From Bacteroidales bacterium (lineage in GTDB: Bacteria > Bacteroidota > Bacteroidia > Bacteroidales > Muribaculaceae): DNA of 60,592 nucleotides. The notes beneath the pieces are model-generated. The model searched no databases, was not told the origin of the DNA, and saw only the letters and a list, made by a program, of their open reading frames with translations. The stretch spans positions 1 to 60,592 of the forward strand of contig QAMW01000005.1 of NCBI GenBank assembly GCA_003150235.1. The letters are read 5' to 3'. The translations under genes were made by a program, and so were the position numbers. Numbering within the stretch: the stretch's first letter is position 1; every line of letters starts with the position of its first letter. Positions 52,192 to 60,592 of the stretch are shown one piece after another.

Positions 52192-52964
52192 TTGAAGTAA
52201 AGGATATTGAGAAGTCATTTGACGGGGTGAAGGTGCTCAAAGGGGTGAGTGCCACGTTTGAGACCGGTAAGACCAATCTTATCATCGGTCAGTCCGGCTC
52301 CGGTAAGACTGTGATGATGAAGTCGCTCGTCGGGCTTGTGCGCCCCGAGAAAGGGCAGATTCTATATGACGGGCGCAATCTGCTCACGATGAACCGCGAG
52401 GAGGTGCAGCAGCTGCGCACCGAGATAGGTATGCTCTTTCAAGGCTCCGCCCTGTTTGACTCCGAGACGGTGCTCGGCAATGTCGAGTTCCCGTTGATGA
52501 TGTACACCCGCATGACTTGGGCTGAACGCCGCGACCGCGCGCAGTTCTGTCTGGAGAGAGTGGGGCTGAAAGGTGCCGACAACAAGTATCCGAGCGAAAT
52601 TTCGGGCGGTATGCAGAAGCGTGTCGCTATCGCTCGTGCCATAGCTCTCAATCCCAAATACCTTTTCTGCGATGAGCCTAACTCCGGTCTCGACCCGAAG
52701 ACATCCATCCTTATCGATGAGCTGTTGAGCGATATCACCCATGAATATCAGATAACGACCGTAATCAACACCCACGATATGAACTCAGTGCTTGGCATCG
52801 GTGAAAACATCATTTTCATTAATAAAGGACATCGCGAGTGGGTTGGTAATAAGGAGCTTATCTACGAGACCACCAACGAGGCGCTGAGCCACTTCGTGTT
52901 TGCCACCGACCTCTTCCAGAAAGTCAAGGACTATGTGATTCACCACGAACATCCCGTGAAATAA
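52188..52964 (+). CDS. mlaF: MlaF-type ABC ATPase
   Basis: 258-residue ATPase partner of MlaE. Walker A is GQSGSGKT, the signature EISGGMQKRVAIARAI, Walker B LFCDEPNSGLDP, and the H-loop INTHDMNSV. Translation is coupled to mlaE through the ATGA overlap. The substrate-binding MlaD-like gene is not in the window. The dispersed repeat begins 15 bp past its stop. Confidence 0.93.
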   Translation: MIEVKDIEKSFDGVKVLKGVSATFETGKTNLIIGQSGSGKTVMMKSLVGLVRPEKGQILYDGRNLLTMNREEVQQLRTEIGMLFQGSALFDSETVLGNVEFPLMMYTRMTWAERRDRAQFCLERVGLKGADNKYPSEISGGMQKRVAIARAIALNPKYLFCDEPNSGLDPKTSILIDELLSDITHEYQITTVINTHDMNSVLGIGENIIFINKGHREWVGNKELIYETTNEALSHFVFATDLFQKVKDYVIHHEHPVK

Positions 52965-52978
52965 ATCAGGGAGTTGTC

Positions 52979-53560
52979 AGAGGGCAGTTGTCAGTTGTCA
53001 GATTTCAGTTTTCAGAGATACAGATTGACAGAAGGTCAAAAGTGACAAAGTTATTTGGGATTTGCCCGGTGGTAGGGCTGCACCATGGTGCAGCCGCTTC
53101 CTCTCGGCGGAAGTGGCGCGTAGCTGTAGGGGCTGCTGGAAGGCAGTCCGCGCCGCGAGGGTGGTGTTGCCCGCGCTGCGAGGGAGGATGCGGGCGAGCT
53201 TCCACTCGCCCCTACAACGGCTTGTGAATCAAGTTGCAGCGCGTAGCAGTAGGGGCTGCCGGAAGGCAGCCCGCGCTGCGAGGGTGGTGTTGCCCGCGCC
53301 GCGAGGGATGTGATGTTGCCCGCAGGGCATCATCAAAATTTAGCCGGGGGTTGAGCGGAGCGAAACCCCCGGAAAGGTTGCTCCCCCCTTGAATGTTTCC
53401 CGCAGGGAATCATCAATCTTGCTCCGGGATGATTCCTCCGGAAACCTCGGCTTAGACTCGCTTCCCGTGGGTATCGCTACGCTCAACCCACGGCTAAACG
53501 CAGATTATCCCCTGGCGGGGAAGAGAGTTGTCAGAGGGGAGTTGTCAGTTTTCAGAAGGG
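52979..53560. repeat. Dispersed repeat, diverged relative of the unit at 1-635
   Basis: It starts with the same GTTGTCAGATTTCAGTTTTC run and the AGATACAGATTGACAG and AAGGTCAAAAGTGAC segment. Then it keeps the CCATGG part but has its own middle. Within it a 58-bp unit at 53128-53185 recurs at 53251-53308 with few differences (period 123 bp). A TCCACTC/CCCCTACAAC...CTTGTGAATCAA module appears at 53203-53233 and again at 53652-53682. It closes with hairpins (GGGGGTTGAGC.../CCCCC, and TTATCCCC/GGGGAA-like). No gene is present. Confidence 0.85.
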
Positions 53561-53830
53561 GTCGTTAAGGTCTTTAGTGACCCTAACGACCTTAAGGACT
53601 CATCGTCCTCGCCCGAAAACGCGCGGTGAGGTGGATGCGATTGAGTTTCCACTCACCCCTACAACAGCTTGTGAATCAACTTGTCGCATAAAAGGTGCAA
53701 GAGCCGACCTGCACAGGCCAGCTCTTGCCGGAAAAGTGATAGATATATTGCCCTATGGGCGAATTGTTGATAACGTCCTGCAATTATTTATTTCTCATCA
53801 ACTTAATTCTAAATGTATCCATTAGATGTA
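53561..53830. other. Gene-free stretch between the repeat and the fimbrial operon
   Basis: It holds a GTCGTTA...TAACGAC hairpin near 53566-53592, a second copy of the module named above, and the hairpin at 53690-53731. Nothing else is recognised. Confidence 0.5.
53690..53731 (-). terminator. Candidate terminator of the fimbrial operon
   Basis: A perfect 8-bp stem GCAAGAGC/GCTCTTGC with a 16-nt loop. On the minus strand it is followed by ACCTTTTAT. It is about 100 bp past the last fimbrial stop codon, further than usual. Confidence 0.55.
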
Positions 53831-56791
53831 TCAATATCCCAGGATTTCGGTTTTGTATCGCTCGGTTTCCTCCGGGGTTAACGAGCGGCAAAGACGTAAT
53901 AATAGATAACATTTGGCGTCATTTGCAATATTGCCTCTATTGGGATAAGTCTGAGACACACATGTGCCATTGTAAAGATAGTTGAAGAATGTCAGATGAT
54001 TCCCAACTAATAAAGGATCGCAAGCATAACCACATGCTGTGGGTTGTACTGCCGGCATGTCATTATTATTTTTCTTTTCTGTTTTGCGGTATGGAAGCCA
54101 GCAAGCGACCGGCAATTCTTTTCCGCTAGATTTATCCTTTAAATCAGAAAGAACAAAGGGACGCCATTTAGAAAAACGTATTTTGGGTATAATTGTATTC
54201 CATTCCGCTGAGGTTGGACATTTCCAAACATTTTCGGCATAAAAAGAATTAACATGGTTATTGTCACTAAAAAACAGTTGCGGACAATCCGTGACTTTAA
54301 TATTTGAGTTGTAAAAATTAATCTCTGTGTTATTTTTTGAGCCATAAGTATTATCTTGGACAGTTCCTAGATAATTGTCGGTCTTTGTCGGGTCTAATTG
54401 ACCTGTTAAACCAGTGATTTTGAAAAAGTCATCCGTAGAATAGTAACGTGCCGTGGCGATAACCCCATCAGGTTGTATTCTAGATACAGCTCCCAAATTA
54501 CGGTCTGCAAGTAGAATATTGCTTCCTTCATTTAGTATGACCACATCGTTGACATTGCATTTTTCACTATGAAGTTTCACGGTAAAACTACGTTCCTCGG
54601 TACGAGCATTTGGATCAGATGGATTGTAGGCTTTTATTGTTATTGTGCCTGTAATTTCGGGGTCACCGGGACCGGTACGGAATGCGTTGATATAAAATGC
54701 ATTACCATGTTCACATTCTGTGAGCTTATCATCATGTCGGTGTCCTGCTGATTGGTCGGCATAAACTGGATGAAGAGAGAGTGGACCAACATTTTCTTTA
54801 TATGAAAGAACGAGGTCAATATCTTTGTCGAAATTTGACGTCACCTCATAACGATAATTTGCAGGATCTGTCAATCTGACAGGGAAAGAGCGGTACTGTG
54901 CAATACCATTGGGATTGCCGTCACTTAAATCAAGACATTCAAGTATGATTTCTCCTGACGCGGGGAAGTTTATGATGTCCATAAGCTGTGGCGACGGCTC
55001 CTGTTTTAATTTTATGGTTACAGGTTTTACTTTATTGTCAGGGTCATTGGTCAAGGAAACTATGAGTGTCGCTTCGCGCGTTTCTCCGGTGATATTTGCC
55101 GGCACGCGTATTTCGAGAGTCGTGTTATTATTACCGTGGTTGGTGAAATAAATTCCCTGTGTGTCCCAGTTCATCAGATGATCTCCGGAGTCAACCGCAT
55201 CCCACGGATTGTCATTGCTGCCGGTCACCACCTTAAATAGTACTGAGCCACCCATCGGATTTAGCAACTGTTCAAACTCTCCCGTGTTGCCATTGACAGT
55301 CAAAGTCTTTACATTGTACTTTGTTGAAAGTTGCATAAGGTAGACTTTCATTTTCAGATCGGCTCCGGTCTTCGGGTTGACCGCTCTGATTTGGTAATAG
55401 CCGTAGCGCACATAATCGGTCTCGTTTTTCTCATTCGGACCGCATTTTACCGAGTTGTTATCGAGTTTCTCAAAAGTGAACTTGGTGTTTTCGTTACCGT
55501 CTTCGTCAACTGGCTCTACCGTCCAGGTTAGTTCGGGGTTGGTCGACACTCTCAGCTCGATAAAGTCGCTTTCGTTGGCATCGCCGTCAAAAGTCAGGTG
55601 AGTCTTGCTTACGACAAGGAAATTACCATCTTTATCGCTGGTGAAATTATCATCGGTCGTACCCCATTCTTCATCTACATCATAGTCAAATATTGGAGAT
55701 GAATCATTATAGGCTCCCTTTTCATCATCGGCACCGCGCCGTTTCACGCCTTTGATTGTGGCACGATAGCAGTAATTGCGTTTAAGAGCCTGACTTTCGC
55801 CTACATTGGCATAGTTAAAGCGGTAGAAAGTCAACTTGTCATCGTAAGTACCTTTCTCGCTATCGTAATAATAACCGGCTATTATGAGTGCCGTGGTCGA
55901 CTTGTCGTTTTGCACGGTGGTGTTTACCGTGTTGGGGAAGCCGTAGAGCGACGCTTCGAGACGTTGAGTGGTAGTGACTCCGGGAGTCATGTCGGTAGTC
56001 ACCGGCATGTAGCCGTCACTTCCATCGCCTGCGGGTTTCGAGATGGAGGTCGAGAGCGGTTCCACGTCGCCGGCATTGATACCGTCGGCGAGGTACAGAC
56101 CCGCGTTACGAGTGTTGACCAGTCGTGCCGACTCAATTTTCAGCAGATGACCTACAAGATTATGGATATCAAAGCGACACACCGCGCGCGAGAAGAGAAA
56201 CGCTCCTTTCTCGGTCACTGTTACGACACCTTCGGCATTGCGCGAGATTGTGAATGTAAGTTGACGGTCATTTTCATCGACCCAGTTGCCAAACATAGGG
56301 AGTACACCCGGAGTGTTGCGGGTGAATATGCCCGAATGTACGGCGGTCAGTTCGCCGAGCGCGTCTTTGTACGTGCCCTGATATGTAGACAGCCATTCGG
56401 CGAGCGACCCGCTTCCGGCAGGCACGAAACTGTCGCCGTTTCCTAAGGCGATGACACGATATTTTACGCCATCAAGCAGGGTTTCCGGCGGGTCGAACGA
56501 AAATTTTGATTTGCCTCCGGGTACAGCCACGGTGGAATATCCCACAAATGTGCCGGGGTCGGTATCGGCATCATCGGGGTTAAAAAACAGGATATGAGCC
56601 TGACGCAGGTCGGTTTCATGGGATTGTGTTGCCATGCCGCGCGACAGCGGCATTCCACCGTCAAAGCGGTAATCGACCTCCAGGATACCGTCACCGGCAG
56701 GCAGTTCCGCAGTGAAATTGTCGTCGCGGTCACATGACGCTGTCAACAATCCTGCCGCCATCATGAGTGATATGATAATGCGATTAGTCAT
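53831..56791 (-). CDS. Large fimbrial-tip-like lipoprotein (BACON and Fib_succ_major-like)
   Basis: 986 residues. A lipobox signal (LLTASCDRD) comes first. The N-terminal half (about 30-330) has a FimA/Mfa-like fimbrillin fold (LEVDYRFDGGM..., DLRQAHILFFNPDD). Two sandwich regions near 385-640 have the BACON-like pattern (FDGDANESDFIELRVSTNPELTWTV and GGSVLFKVVTGSNDNPWDAV). The C-terminal ~300 residues (ILLADRNLGA, WKCPTSAEW, CYLLLRLCRSLTP) match a Fibrobacter-type paralogous domain, common in cell-surface proteins. A long polymer-end adhesin is the usual role of such last genes in fimbrial operons. The 3' third is visibly AT-richer than the operon's other genes. Confidence 0.75.
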   Translation of the reverse strand: MTNRIIISLMMAAGLLTASCDRDDNFTAELPAGDGILEVDYRFDGGMPLSRGMATQSHETDLRQAHILFFNPDDADTDPGTFVGYSTVAVPGGKSKFSFDPPETLLDGVKYRVIALGNGDSFVPAGSGSLAEWLSTYQGTYKDALGELTAVHSGIFTRNTPGVLPMFGNWVDENDRQLTFTISRNAEGVVTVTEKGAFLFSRAVCRFDIHNLVGHLLKIESARLVNTRNAGLYLADGINAGDVEPLSTSISKPAGDGSDGYMPVTTDMTPGVTTTQRLEASLYGFPNTVNTTVQNDKSTTALIIAGYYYDSEKGTYDDKLTFYRFNYANVGESQALKRNYCYRATIKGVKRRGADDEKGAYNDSSPIFDYDVDEEWGTTDDNFTSDKDGNFLVVSKTHLTFDGDANESDFIELRVSTNPELTWTVEPVDEDGNENTKFTFEKLDNNSVKCGPNEKNETDYVRYGYYQIRAVNPKTGADLKMKVYLMQLSTKYNVKTLTVNGNTGEFEQLLNPMGGSVLFKVVTGSNDNPWDAVDSGDHLMNWDTQGIYFTNHGNNNTTLEIRVPANITGETREATLIVSLTNDPDNKVKPVTIKLKQEPSPQLMDIINFPASGEIILECLDLSDGNPNGIAQYRSFPVRLTDPANYRYEVTSNFDKDIDLVLSYKENVGPLSLHPVYADQSAGHRHDDKLTECEHGNAFYINAFRTGPGDPEITGTITIKAYNPSDPNARTEERSFTVKLHSEKCNVNDVVILNEGSNILLADRNLGAVSRIQPDGVIATARYYSTDDFFKITGLTGQLDPTKTDNYLGTVQDNTYGSKNNTEINFYNSNIKVTDCPQLFFSDNNHVNSFYAENVWKCPTSAEWNTIIPKIRFSKWRPFVLSDLKDKSSGKELPVACWLPYRKTEKKNNNDMPAVQPTACGYACDPLLVGNHLTFFNYLYNGTCVSQTYPNRGNIANDAKCYLLLRLCRSLTPEETERYKTEILGY

Positions 56792-56849
56792 AAGTAACTC
56801 TTAATAATTAGGTTTCATATATTTTTTATTGTTGTGTTACCGGAGAGTG

Positions 56850-58328
56850 TCATACCGTTCCGTGAACTATCTGGTCATCCCAGGGAGTGTGTCCCCCTGC
56901 GCTGTCTGCCGATGATTGGACTACATTGACCACCACACGCAGCCTTGGGGTCACATTTATATACAGCTGCCTTGTAAGCGACTCGGTGTCATCGGGAAGA
57001 TCGGTCAGTGTGGTTACTGTAAGCATTGTCGAGCCGTCATCGCCCGTCACAAATTGTACTGCGAACAGATTCTCTGCATCTACGAGTTTGTCGGATGTGA
57101 CAAAGTTGAGCGATTCCCAGGTAGCATTTTTATCGCCCCATGCCATTTCCCATGTTGAGAGTGGGACATTGGATGAAAACTGTACGGAGGCTTCCGCTCC
57201 CGCATTGCCGGGGAGTGAGATTTGGCGCGGCATTGCGATCCAGTTGGCGCCGTCAAATGCGCCGTCGTTGTCGATGTCCTCCCATGTGGTTATGGTCGCG
57301 TCGATTGAGGCGACTATGCTGTTGTACGCCGCGTCGGGGGTTTCCTCTCCGGGGCCGTTGACGGCTGTTACGGTGATGTTGTAGCTGTGGTTGCGCAGCA
57401 CGTCGATGAGGCTTTCACCTCTCTTGAAGTCGACGCGGTAGTAGCATTGCTGTGTCGCGCCACGGTAATAGCCGCCGATGATGATGGCGGGGCGGCTGAG
57501 GCGGTTTTCGTCGTCAGGGTCGCCCTTGCCTCCCATCAGCACGTCTGCCTCGGCGATGTAGAGCCTGGGGTTTTCCGCGGTGAGGTCACATTGCGGCGTT
57601 GCCGTGTTGGCGTTCCCGTCGGGTATTGTGGGCGCGGTCGCCTTTGTGCCGCTGATGTTTGCGGGATCCGGTATGAGCGCCATCCTTGTCGACGCCTTCC
57701 AGACCCTCATGTCGGCGGGGATGAAGAGCGTCGGCGGCACTTTCCCGGTGTCGGTGGAGAATGTCACGCGGGCGCGGTCGCGCAGCAGCGTTATGCCGAG
57801 TCCCTGTGCGCGCAGCGACGTGTCGACCGGGGGCGTGGCGATGCCCCACATGGTCAGGCGGGTGTCGGTCGCTGCGGGTGCGGCGGCTGAGAGCGCCTGG
57901 CGCACCGCCTCGTATGTCGACCCGACATCGGGCAGGTCGGTGGCGCGTGACGCTGCGTTGGCTACGGTCACGAGCACGAGGTGATCCGGGGTCTTTCCAG
58001 GCTCGACGCCTATGCGGGCGTCAAATGAGTATCCGCCTGCGGTCGCCTCAAGCCCTGTCGCCTCCACTGTCTTGAACAGCGTGGCGGGCGATGTACCGTC
58101 CTCGGCGGGTGTGAAGAGCATCACGAGCAGGTCGTCGACCGCCGACTCGCCTGCGGCGGTCATGGCGCGCGAGGCGGGTGCCTGCGTGTCGGGTGTGCTG
58201 ACGGTGATCCTGAGCGCGATGGAGTCGGCGCCTGCGGGTGCGGGCGCGTCGGCTGCTGCGTCGCGTGAACAGCCTGCGGCAGCCGTGAGGAGCATTGCGG
58301 TCAGCGTGTATATGATGGCGTGTTTCAT
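56850..58328 (-). CDS. Fimbrillin-like accessory lipoprotein
   Basis: 492 residues. Lipobox signal LLTAAAGCSRD. The N-terminal region resembles the Mfa/FimA fimbrillin fold (LRITVSTPDTQAPASRAMT, VDDLLVMLFTPAEDG), and the C-terminal ~130 residues form a BACON-like sandwich (MPRQISLPGNAGAEASVQFSSNVPLSTWEM, YINVTPRLRVVVNVVQSS). An arginine between two strands (SRAMT) could be the processing site used in polymer growth. It is 58 bp before the tip gene and 9 bp after the anchor. It is probably a minor subunit. Confidence 0.72.
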   Translation of the reverse strand: MKHAIIYTLTAMLLTAAAGCSRDAAADAPAPAGADSIALRITVSTPDTQAPASRAMTAAGESAVDDLLVMLFTPAEDGTSPATLFKTVEATGLEATAGGYSFDARIGVEPGKTPDHLVLVTVANAASRATDLPDVGSTYEAVRQALSAAAPAATDTRLTMWGIATPPVDTSLRAQGLGITLLRDRARVTFSTDTGKVPPTLFIPADMRVWKASTRMALIPDPANISGTKATAPTIPDGNANTATPQCDLTAENPRLYIAEADVLMGGKGDPDDENRLSRPAIIIGGYYRGATQQCYYRVDFKRGESLIDVLRNHSYNITVTAVNGPGEETPDAAYNSIVASIDATITTWEDIDNDGAFDGANWIAMPRQISLPGNAGAEASVQFSSNVPLSTWEMAWGDKNATWESLNFVTSDKLVDAENLFAVQFVTGDDGSTMLTVTTLTDLPDDTESLTRQLYINVTPRLRVVVNVVQSSADSAGGHTPWDDQIVHGTV

Positions 58329-58337
58329 TTGCGTGGG

Positions 58338-59249
58338 TTATCTGAGTGTCACGTCATATTCCGTCACCTGCCAGCCGTTGATGCTGACCGCCACGTCGAG
58401 GCGGTCGTCGCCGGGGGTGATGAGGAAGTAGACTTGGAAATCGTCTAAAAGGTCGAAGTCGATGCCGGGGTTTTCCCCGATCAGGTCGGTCAGCGAGCCG
58501 TCAAACACGGTTGTGTCCCCCAGGTCCACGTTCAGGTGTGAGCCGTCGCCGTCGGCGAGCGCCATGGTGGTGTAGGAGTGGACGGAGCCGGGGAGCACGT
58601 CGGCGCGTGAGAGCGCCTCCACCTGCGGGGCGTACAGGGTTGCGGGGGTGCCGTCGGGGATTTTGCCGAATGCGTCACATGTGCCGTTTGCGGCGGTTAT
58701 CGATGATGACGGGTGATACGGGAGGGAGGTGCCCTCCGTGGCGGCGATTGTGACGGTCACGTCGTTGGAGAGCTTGTGCAGGTCGATGTCATACCCCGGT
58801 GTCAGGTCGCCGTTTACGAGCAGGTCGGTCGTGAGGTTGTGCCACAGGTGCTCTCGGTCCTGCGCCACTGAGCCTGTCTGCGGGTCGGCGTTTATGCTCA
58901 GCGCCATCGCGTCGAGCGACATGCCCGGGTCGATGTCGTAGCGCGACTTCACGCCACCCCATGTCACGAGCGAGAACCTTCCGGGGGGCACGAGCCACAC
59001 GGTCGAGTTGTCGTCGTCAAGCTCCGCCGCCGTCATCGAGCGCGAGGCGGCGAGCGTCCCGGTCTCGGTGTCGTAGAGGTACAGGCAGAGTGTCTCCACC
59101 TCGTCGGAGAATAGGTCGGTGTCCTCCACGTTGTACAAGTATGTGAAGTGGAGCCGGAGCGGGAAGAGGCAGTCGTCGCGGTTGTCGCGTATGCACCCGG
59201 CGAGGGCGAGCGCGGCGGCGATGGCTGACAGCGTTTTAAGCATCTTCAT
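58338..59249 (-). CDS. Mfa2/FimB-type fimbrial anchor protein
   Basis: 303 residues. Lipobox signal LALAGCIRD. The N-terminal half begins DDCLFPLRLHFTYLYN and then ETLCLYLYDTETGTLAASR. The second half has the domain with DIDLHKLSNDVTVTIAAT and QVYFLITPGDDRLDVAVSINGWQVTEYDV. This is the pattern of the Mfa2/FimB family, which terminates and anchors the fimbrial polymer in the outer membrane. It is GC-rich, clearly more than the 53.8-56.8 kb gene. It follows the major subunit gene. Confidence 0.82.
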   Translation of the reverse strand: MKMLKTLSAIAAALALAGCIRDNRDDCLFPLRLHFTYLYNVEDTDLFSDEVETLCLYLYDTETGTLAASRSMTAAELDDDNSTVWLVPPGRFSLVTWGGVKSRYDIDPGMSLDAMALSINADPQTGSVAQDREHLWHNLTTDLLVNGDLTPGYDIDLHKLSNDVTVTIAATEGTSLPYHPSSSITAANGTCDAFGKIPDGTPATLYAPQVEALSRADVLPGSVHSYTTMALADGDGSHLNVDLGDTTVFDGSLTDLIGENPGIDFDLLDDFQVYFLITPGDDRLDVAVSINGWQVTEYDVTLR

Positions 59250-59341
59250 TCATTCGGGGTTTGTTGCCGCCGGGGTCCTGGGGTCATCAGGGTCGTTAGA
59301 GACTTTAAGGACCTTAAATTCCCCCGGCGGCGGGTTGTGGA

Positions 59342-60592
59342 TTACTGGAGTGTGGCGTTCTGGTCGATGGGGTTCCAGTCGGCGCAGGTTATGTCAGCGG
59401 CGAGCCAGCTGTCAGATTCGAGTGGCTGGTCGGGGTCGGTGGGTACCACGCCGGGGGCTGTGGGCGCGCCGAGAGCCTTGATGTCGGTGACGTTAATCTT
59501 GTAGTAGTTGTTACGCTTCACGCAATATTTCTGGCTGAAGTCGGTTGCGGTGTTGTCGGTTATGATGTTGACGCGGTAATAGCTCATACCTTCGGCATAC
59601 TTGACTGCGGTGTAGGCGCTGCCGAGCTTGGCGGCGCTGATGTAGTCTTTGGCGGCTTTCTCGGTGGCGAAGTAAAGGAGATTGTAGCTCTCGTCTGATG
59701 CGAAGATCCATGTCGCTGTCTTCTTGTCATTGCGGGCTGCCACCCAGAAGTCGCCGTTTGAGTTGGCTCTTCCGTTATTATAATAGGAAGCGGGGGTTAC
59801 TTTCAGGCGCACGAGGGCGAAGGTGGTGTTGCCTGTCACGGGGCTTTCGACCACGTTTTCACCTGTATATTTCGACTCGTCGTAGCTGGGTGTAAAGTCG
59901 GTCACCGTCTTGATGAAATAGCCGTCCTCAAAGGTTGCGGGTGCAGGCTCATAGCCGCCGTAAACGCCGTTGCTTGCCGTGCCTTGCGGAGTGTACATGC
60001 CGTCCTTGAGGGTGACGTACATCTGGCGTGATGACTGGGCGACAGCGAACTCGGCATCGCCATTGGCATCGCCAAACGCTGCATTGAGTGTCGGGCGCAC
60101 CGTGATAGTCTCTTTATCATACTTCACCTGCAGTTTTGCTGCTGCGCGGGTTACAGTGACTGCAACGGGCTTTGCTTGTGCCTCTGCCTGTGTACACTTG
60201 ACGACAGATGCCTTCTGCGAGCCTATCATCAGGAACTCATCGGAAATGGCGATATCTGTGGCAAGCGCGCTTGCAAGCTGCTTTTCAAAGTCAGCGAGAA
60301 GGGTGCTCTCCTCAGTGAGCTCAAATGTGGAGCTGAAATTCAGGTGGTCGGAGGTGACTACATAAATAATCTTCTCGCCGGTGGTTATCTCGACCGGCAC
60401 GGTCACGCTGCCTTGAAGCTCCGGGGTCGCGCTCTTTTCAAGCACACCGCCTGAGAAGATGTACAGGGTCACGCTGCTGATTGTCTGCTCCACGGCGTCA
60501 GCGTTGTCATCGCCGTTGGCGCGTGAGCCGGTGCTTTTCAGGTTTACGTTGAACGACGCATAGGTCTTTTCGCCCTTGACCAGGTTGGCTGT
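59342..60592 (-). CDS. Major fimbrillin (Mfa1/FimA family), N-terminus beyond the window
   Basis: The gene runs past the right edge; the frame is open through 60592 (no start codon used here, as a GTG at 60493 is internal). Recognisable features are TYASFNVNLKSTGSRAN, which contains the arginine-gingipain-type cleavage site, the TISSVTLYIFSGG strand, and the C-terminal ...NNYYKINVTDIKALGAPTAPG and TCADWNPIDQNATL. These are the first and last strands of a Mfa1/FimA fimbrillin. It is probably the first gene of the operon that includes 58338-59249, 56850-58328 and 53831-56791. The 92-bp gap to the anchor gene has no clear terminator. Confidence 0.8.
   Translation of the reverse strand, partial: TANLVKGEKTYASFNVNLKSTGSRANGDDNADAVEQTISSVTLYIFSGGVLEKSATPELQGSVTVPVEITTGEKIIYVVTSDHLNFSSTFELTEESTLLADFEKQLASALATDIAISDEFLMIGSQKASVVKCTQAEAQAKPVAVTVTRAAAKLQVKYDKETITVRPTLNAAFGDANGDAEFAVAQSSRQMYVTLKDGMYTPQGTASNGVYGGYEPAPATFEDGYFIKTVTDFTPSYDESKYTGENVVESPVTGNTTFALVRLKVTPASYYNNGRANSNGDFWVAARNDKKTATWIFASDESYNLLYFATEKAAKDYISAAKLGSAYTAVKYAEGMSYYRVNIITDNTATDFSQKYCVKRNNYYKINVTDIKALGAPTAPGVVPTDPDQPLESDSWLAADITCADWNPIDQNATLQ

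Noticed and set aside
53062..53313. An arginine-rich open frame of 83 codons at the 53-kb repeat
   Set aside because: It follows the GC-rich repeat units and contains internal copies of the 58-bp repeat; not a plausible protein.

Overview
The window looks like chromosome of a Bacteroidales bacterium, most likely a Muribaculaceae (S24-7) relative. Four signs point there. Almost every promoter that can be recognised has the Bacteroidetes form (-7 TAnnTTTG, in several cases with a -33 TTTG or TTG 19-20 bp upstream), and start codons lack a clear Shine-Dalgarno. Two large secreted proteins end in type IX-secretion-like C-terminal domains. There is a Mfa/FimA-type fimbrial operon of lipoprotein precursors. 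Housekeeping genes are in Bacteroidales form (ribBA next to a 640-aa LptF/G permease, PNPase with an Arg/Gly/Asp tail, standalone TrpB2). The genus call is inference; the phylum is secure.

Layout. 1-635: two and a bit copies of a ~302-bp repeat. 0.6-3.0 kb: sensor kinase and DUF3298 lipoprotein operon. 3.1-8.5 kb: two secreted Fn3-like proteins. 8.7-16.5 kb: pnp, groES-groEL, ribBA and an LptF/G permease, all on the minus strand. 16.7-23.7 kb: regulators (an AraC protein, two TPR/transmembrane/HTH proteins and a histidine kinase with a substrate-binding-protein sensor) plus a nitroreductase. 23.8-24.9 kb: a possible structured RNA and a GNAT/small-protein toxin-antitoxin-like pair. 25.0-29.4 kb: carAB. 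29.5-30.3 kb: tRNA-Pro, a 283-bp non-autonomous mobile element with perfect ends, and an orphan higA-like gene. 30.5-34.9 kb: surface/polysaccharide genes including a GH43 enzyme. 34.9-39.9 kb (minus): lipopolysaccharide-kinase-like protein, tRNA-Leu and the set pyrE-SRPBCC-argH-aldo/keto reductase-lipoprotein. 40.0-41.2 kb: ilvA. 41.3-48.8 kb: a tripartite RND efflux operon that runs on into a PII-like protein and trpB2. 49.0-53.0 kb: CPBP protease, lptB, udk and mlaE-mlaF. 53.0-53.6 kb: another member of the first repeat family. 53.8-60.6 kb: fimbrial operon, with the major subunit cut by the window edge.

Functional links. carAB, pyrE, argH and udk together cover carbamoyl-phosphate, pyrimidine and arginine metabolism. 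The LptF/G permease, LptB, MlaEF and the Kdo/WaaP-like kinase belong to outer-membrane lipid biogenesis. I found no transposase, integrase, CRISPR array or rRNA, and no complete new defence system. The best leads for new biology are the 283-bp element at the higA stop codon, the structured intergenic segment at 23.84-24.06 kb, the hairpin next to the carA start codon, the GNAT/52-residue pair and the 8-bp-period boxes upstream of groES.
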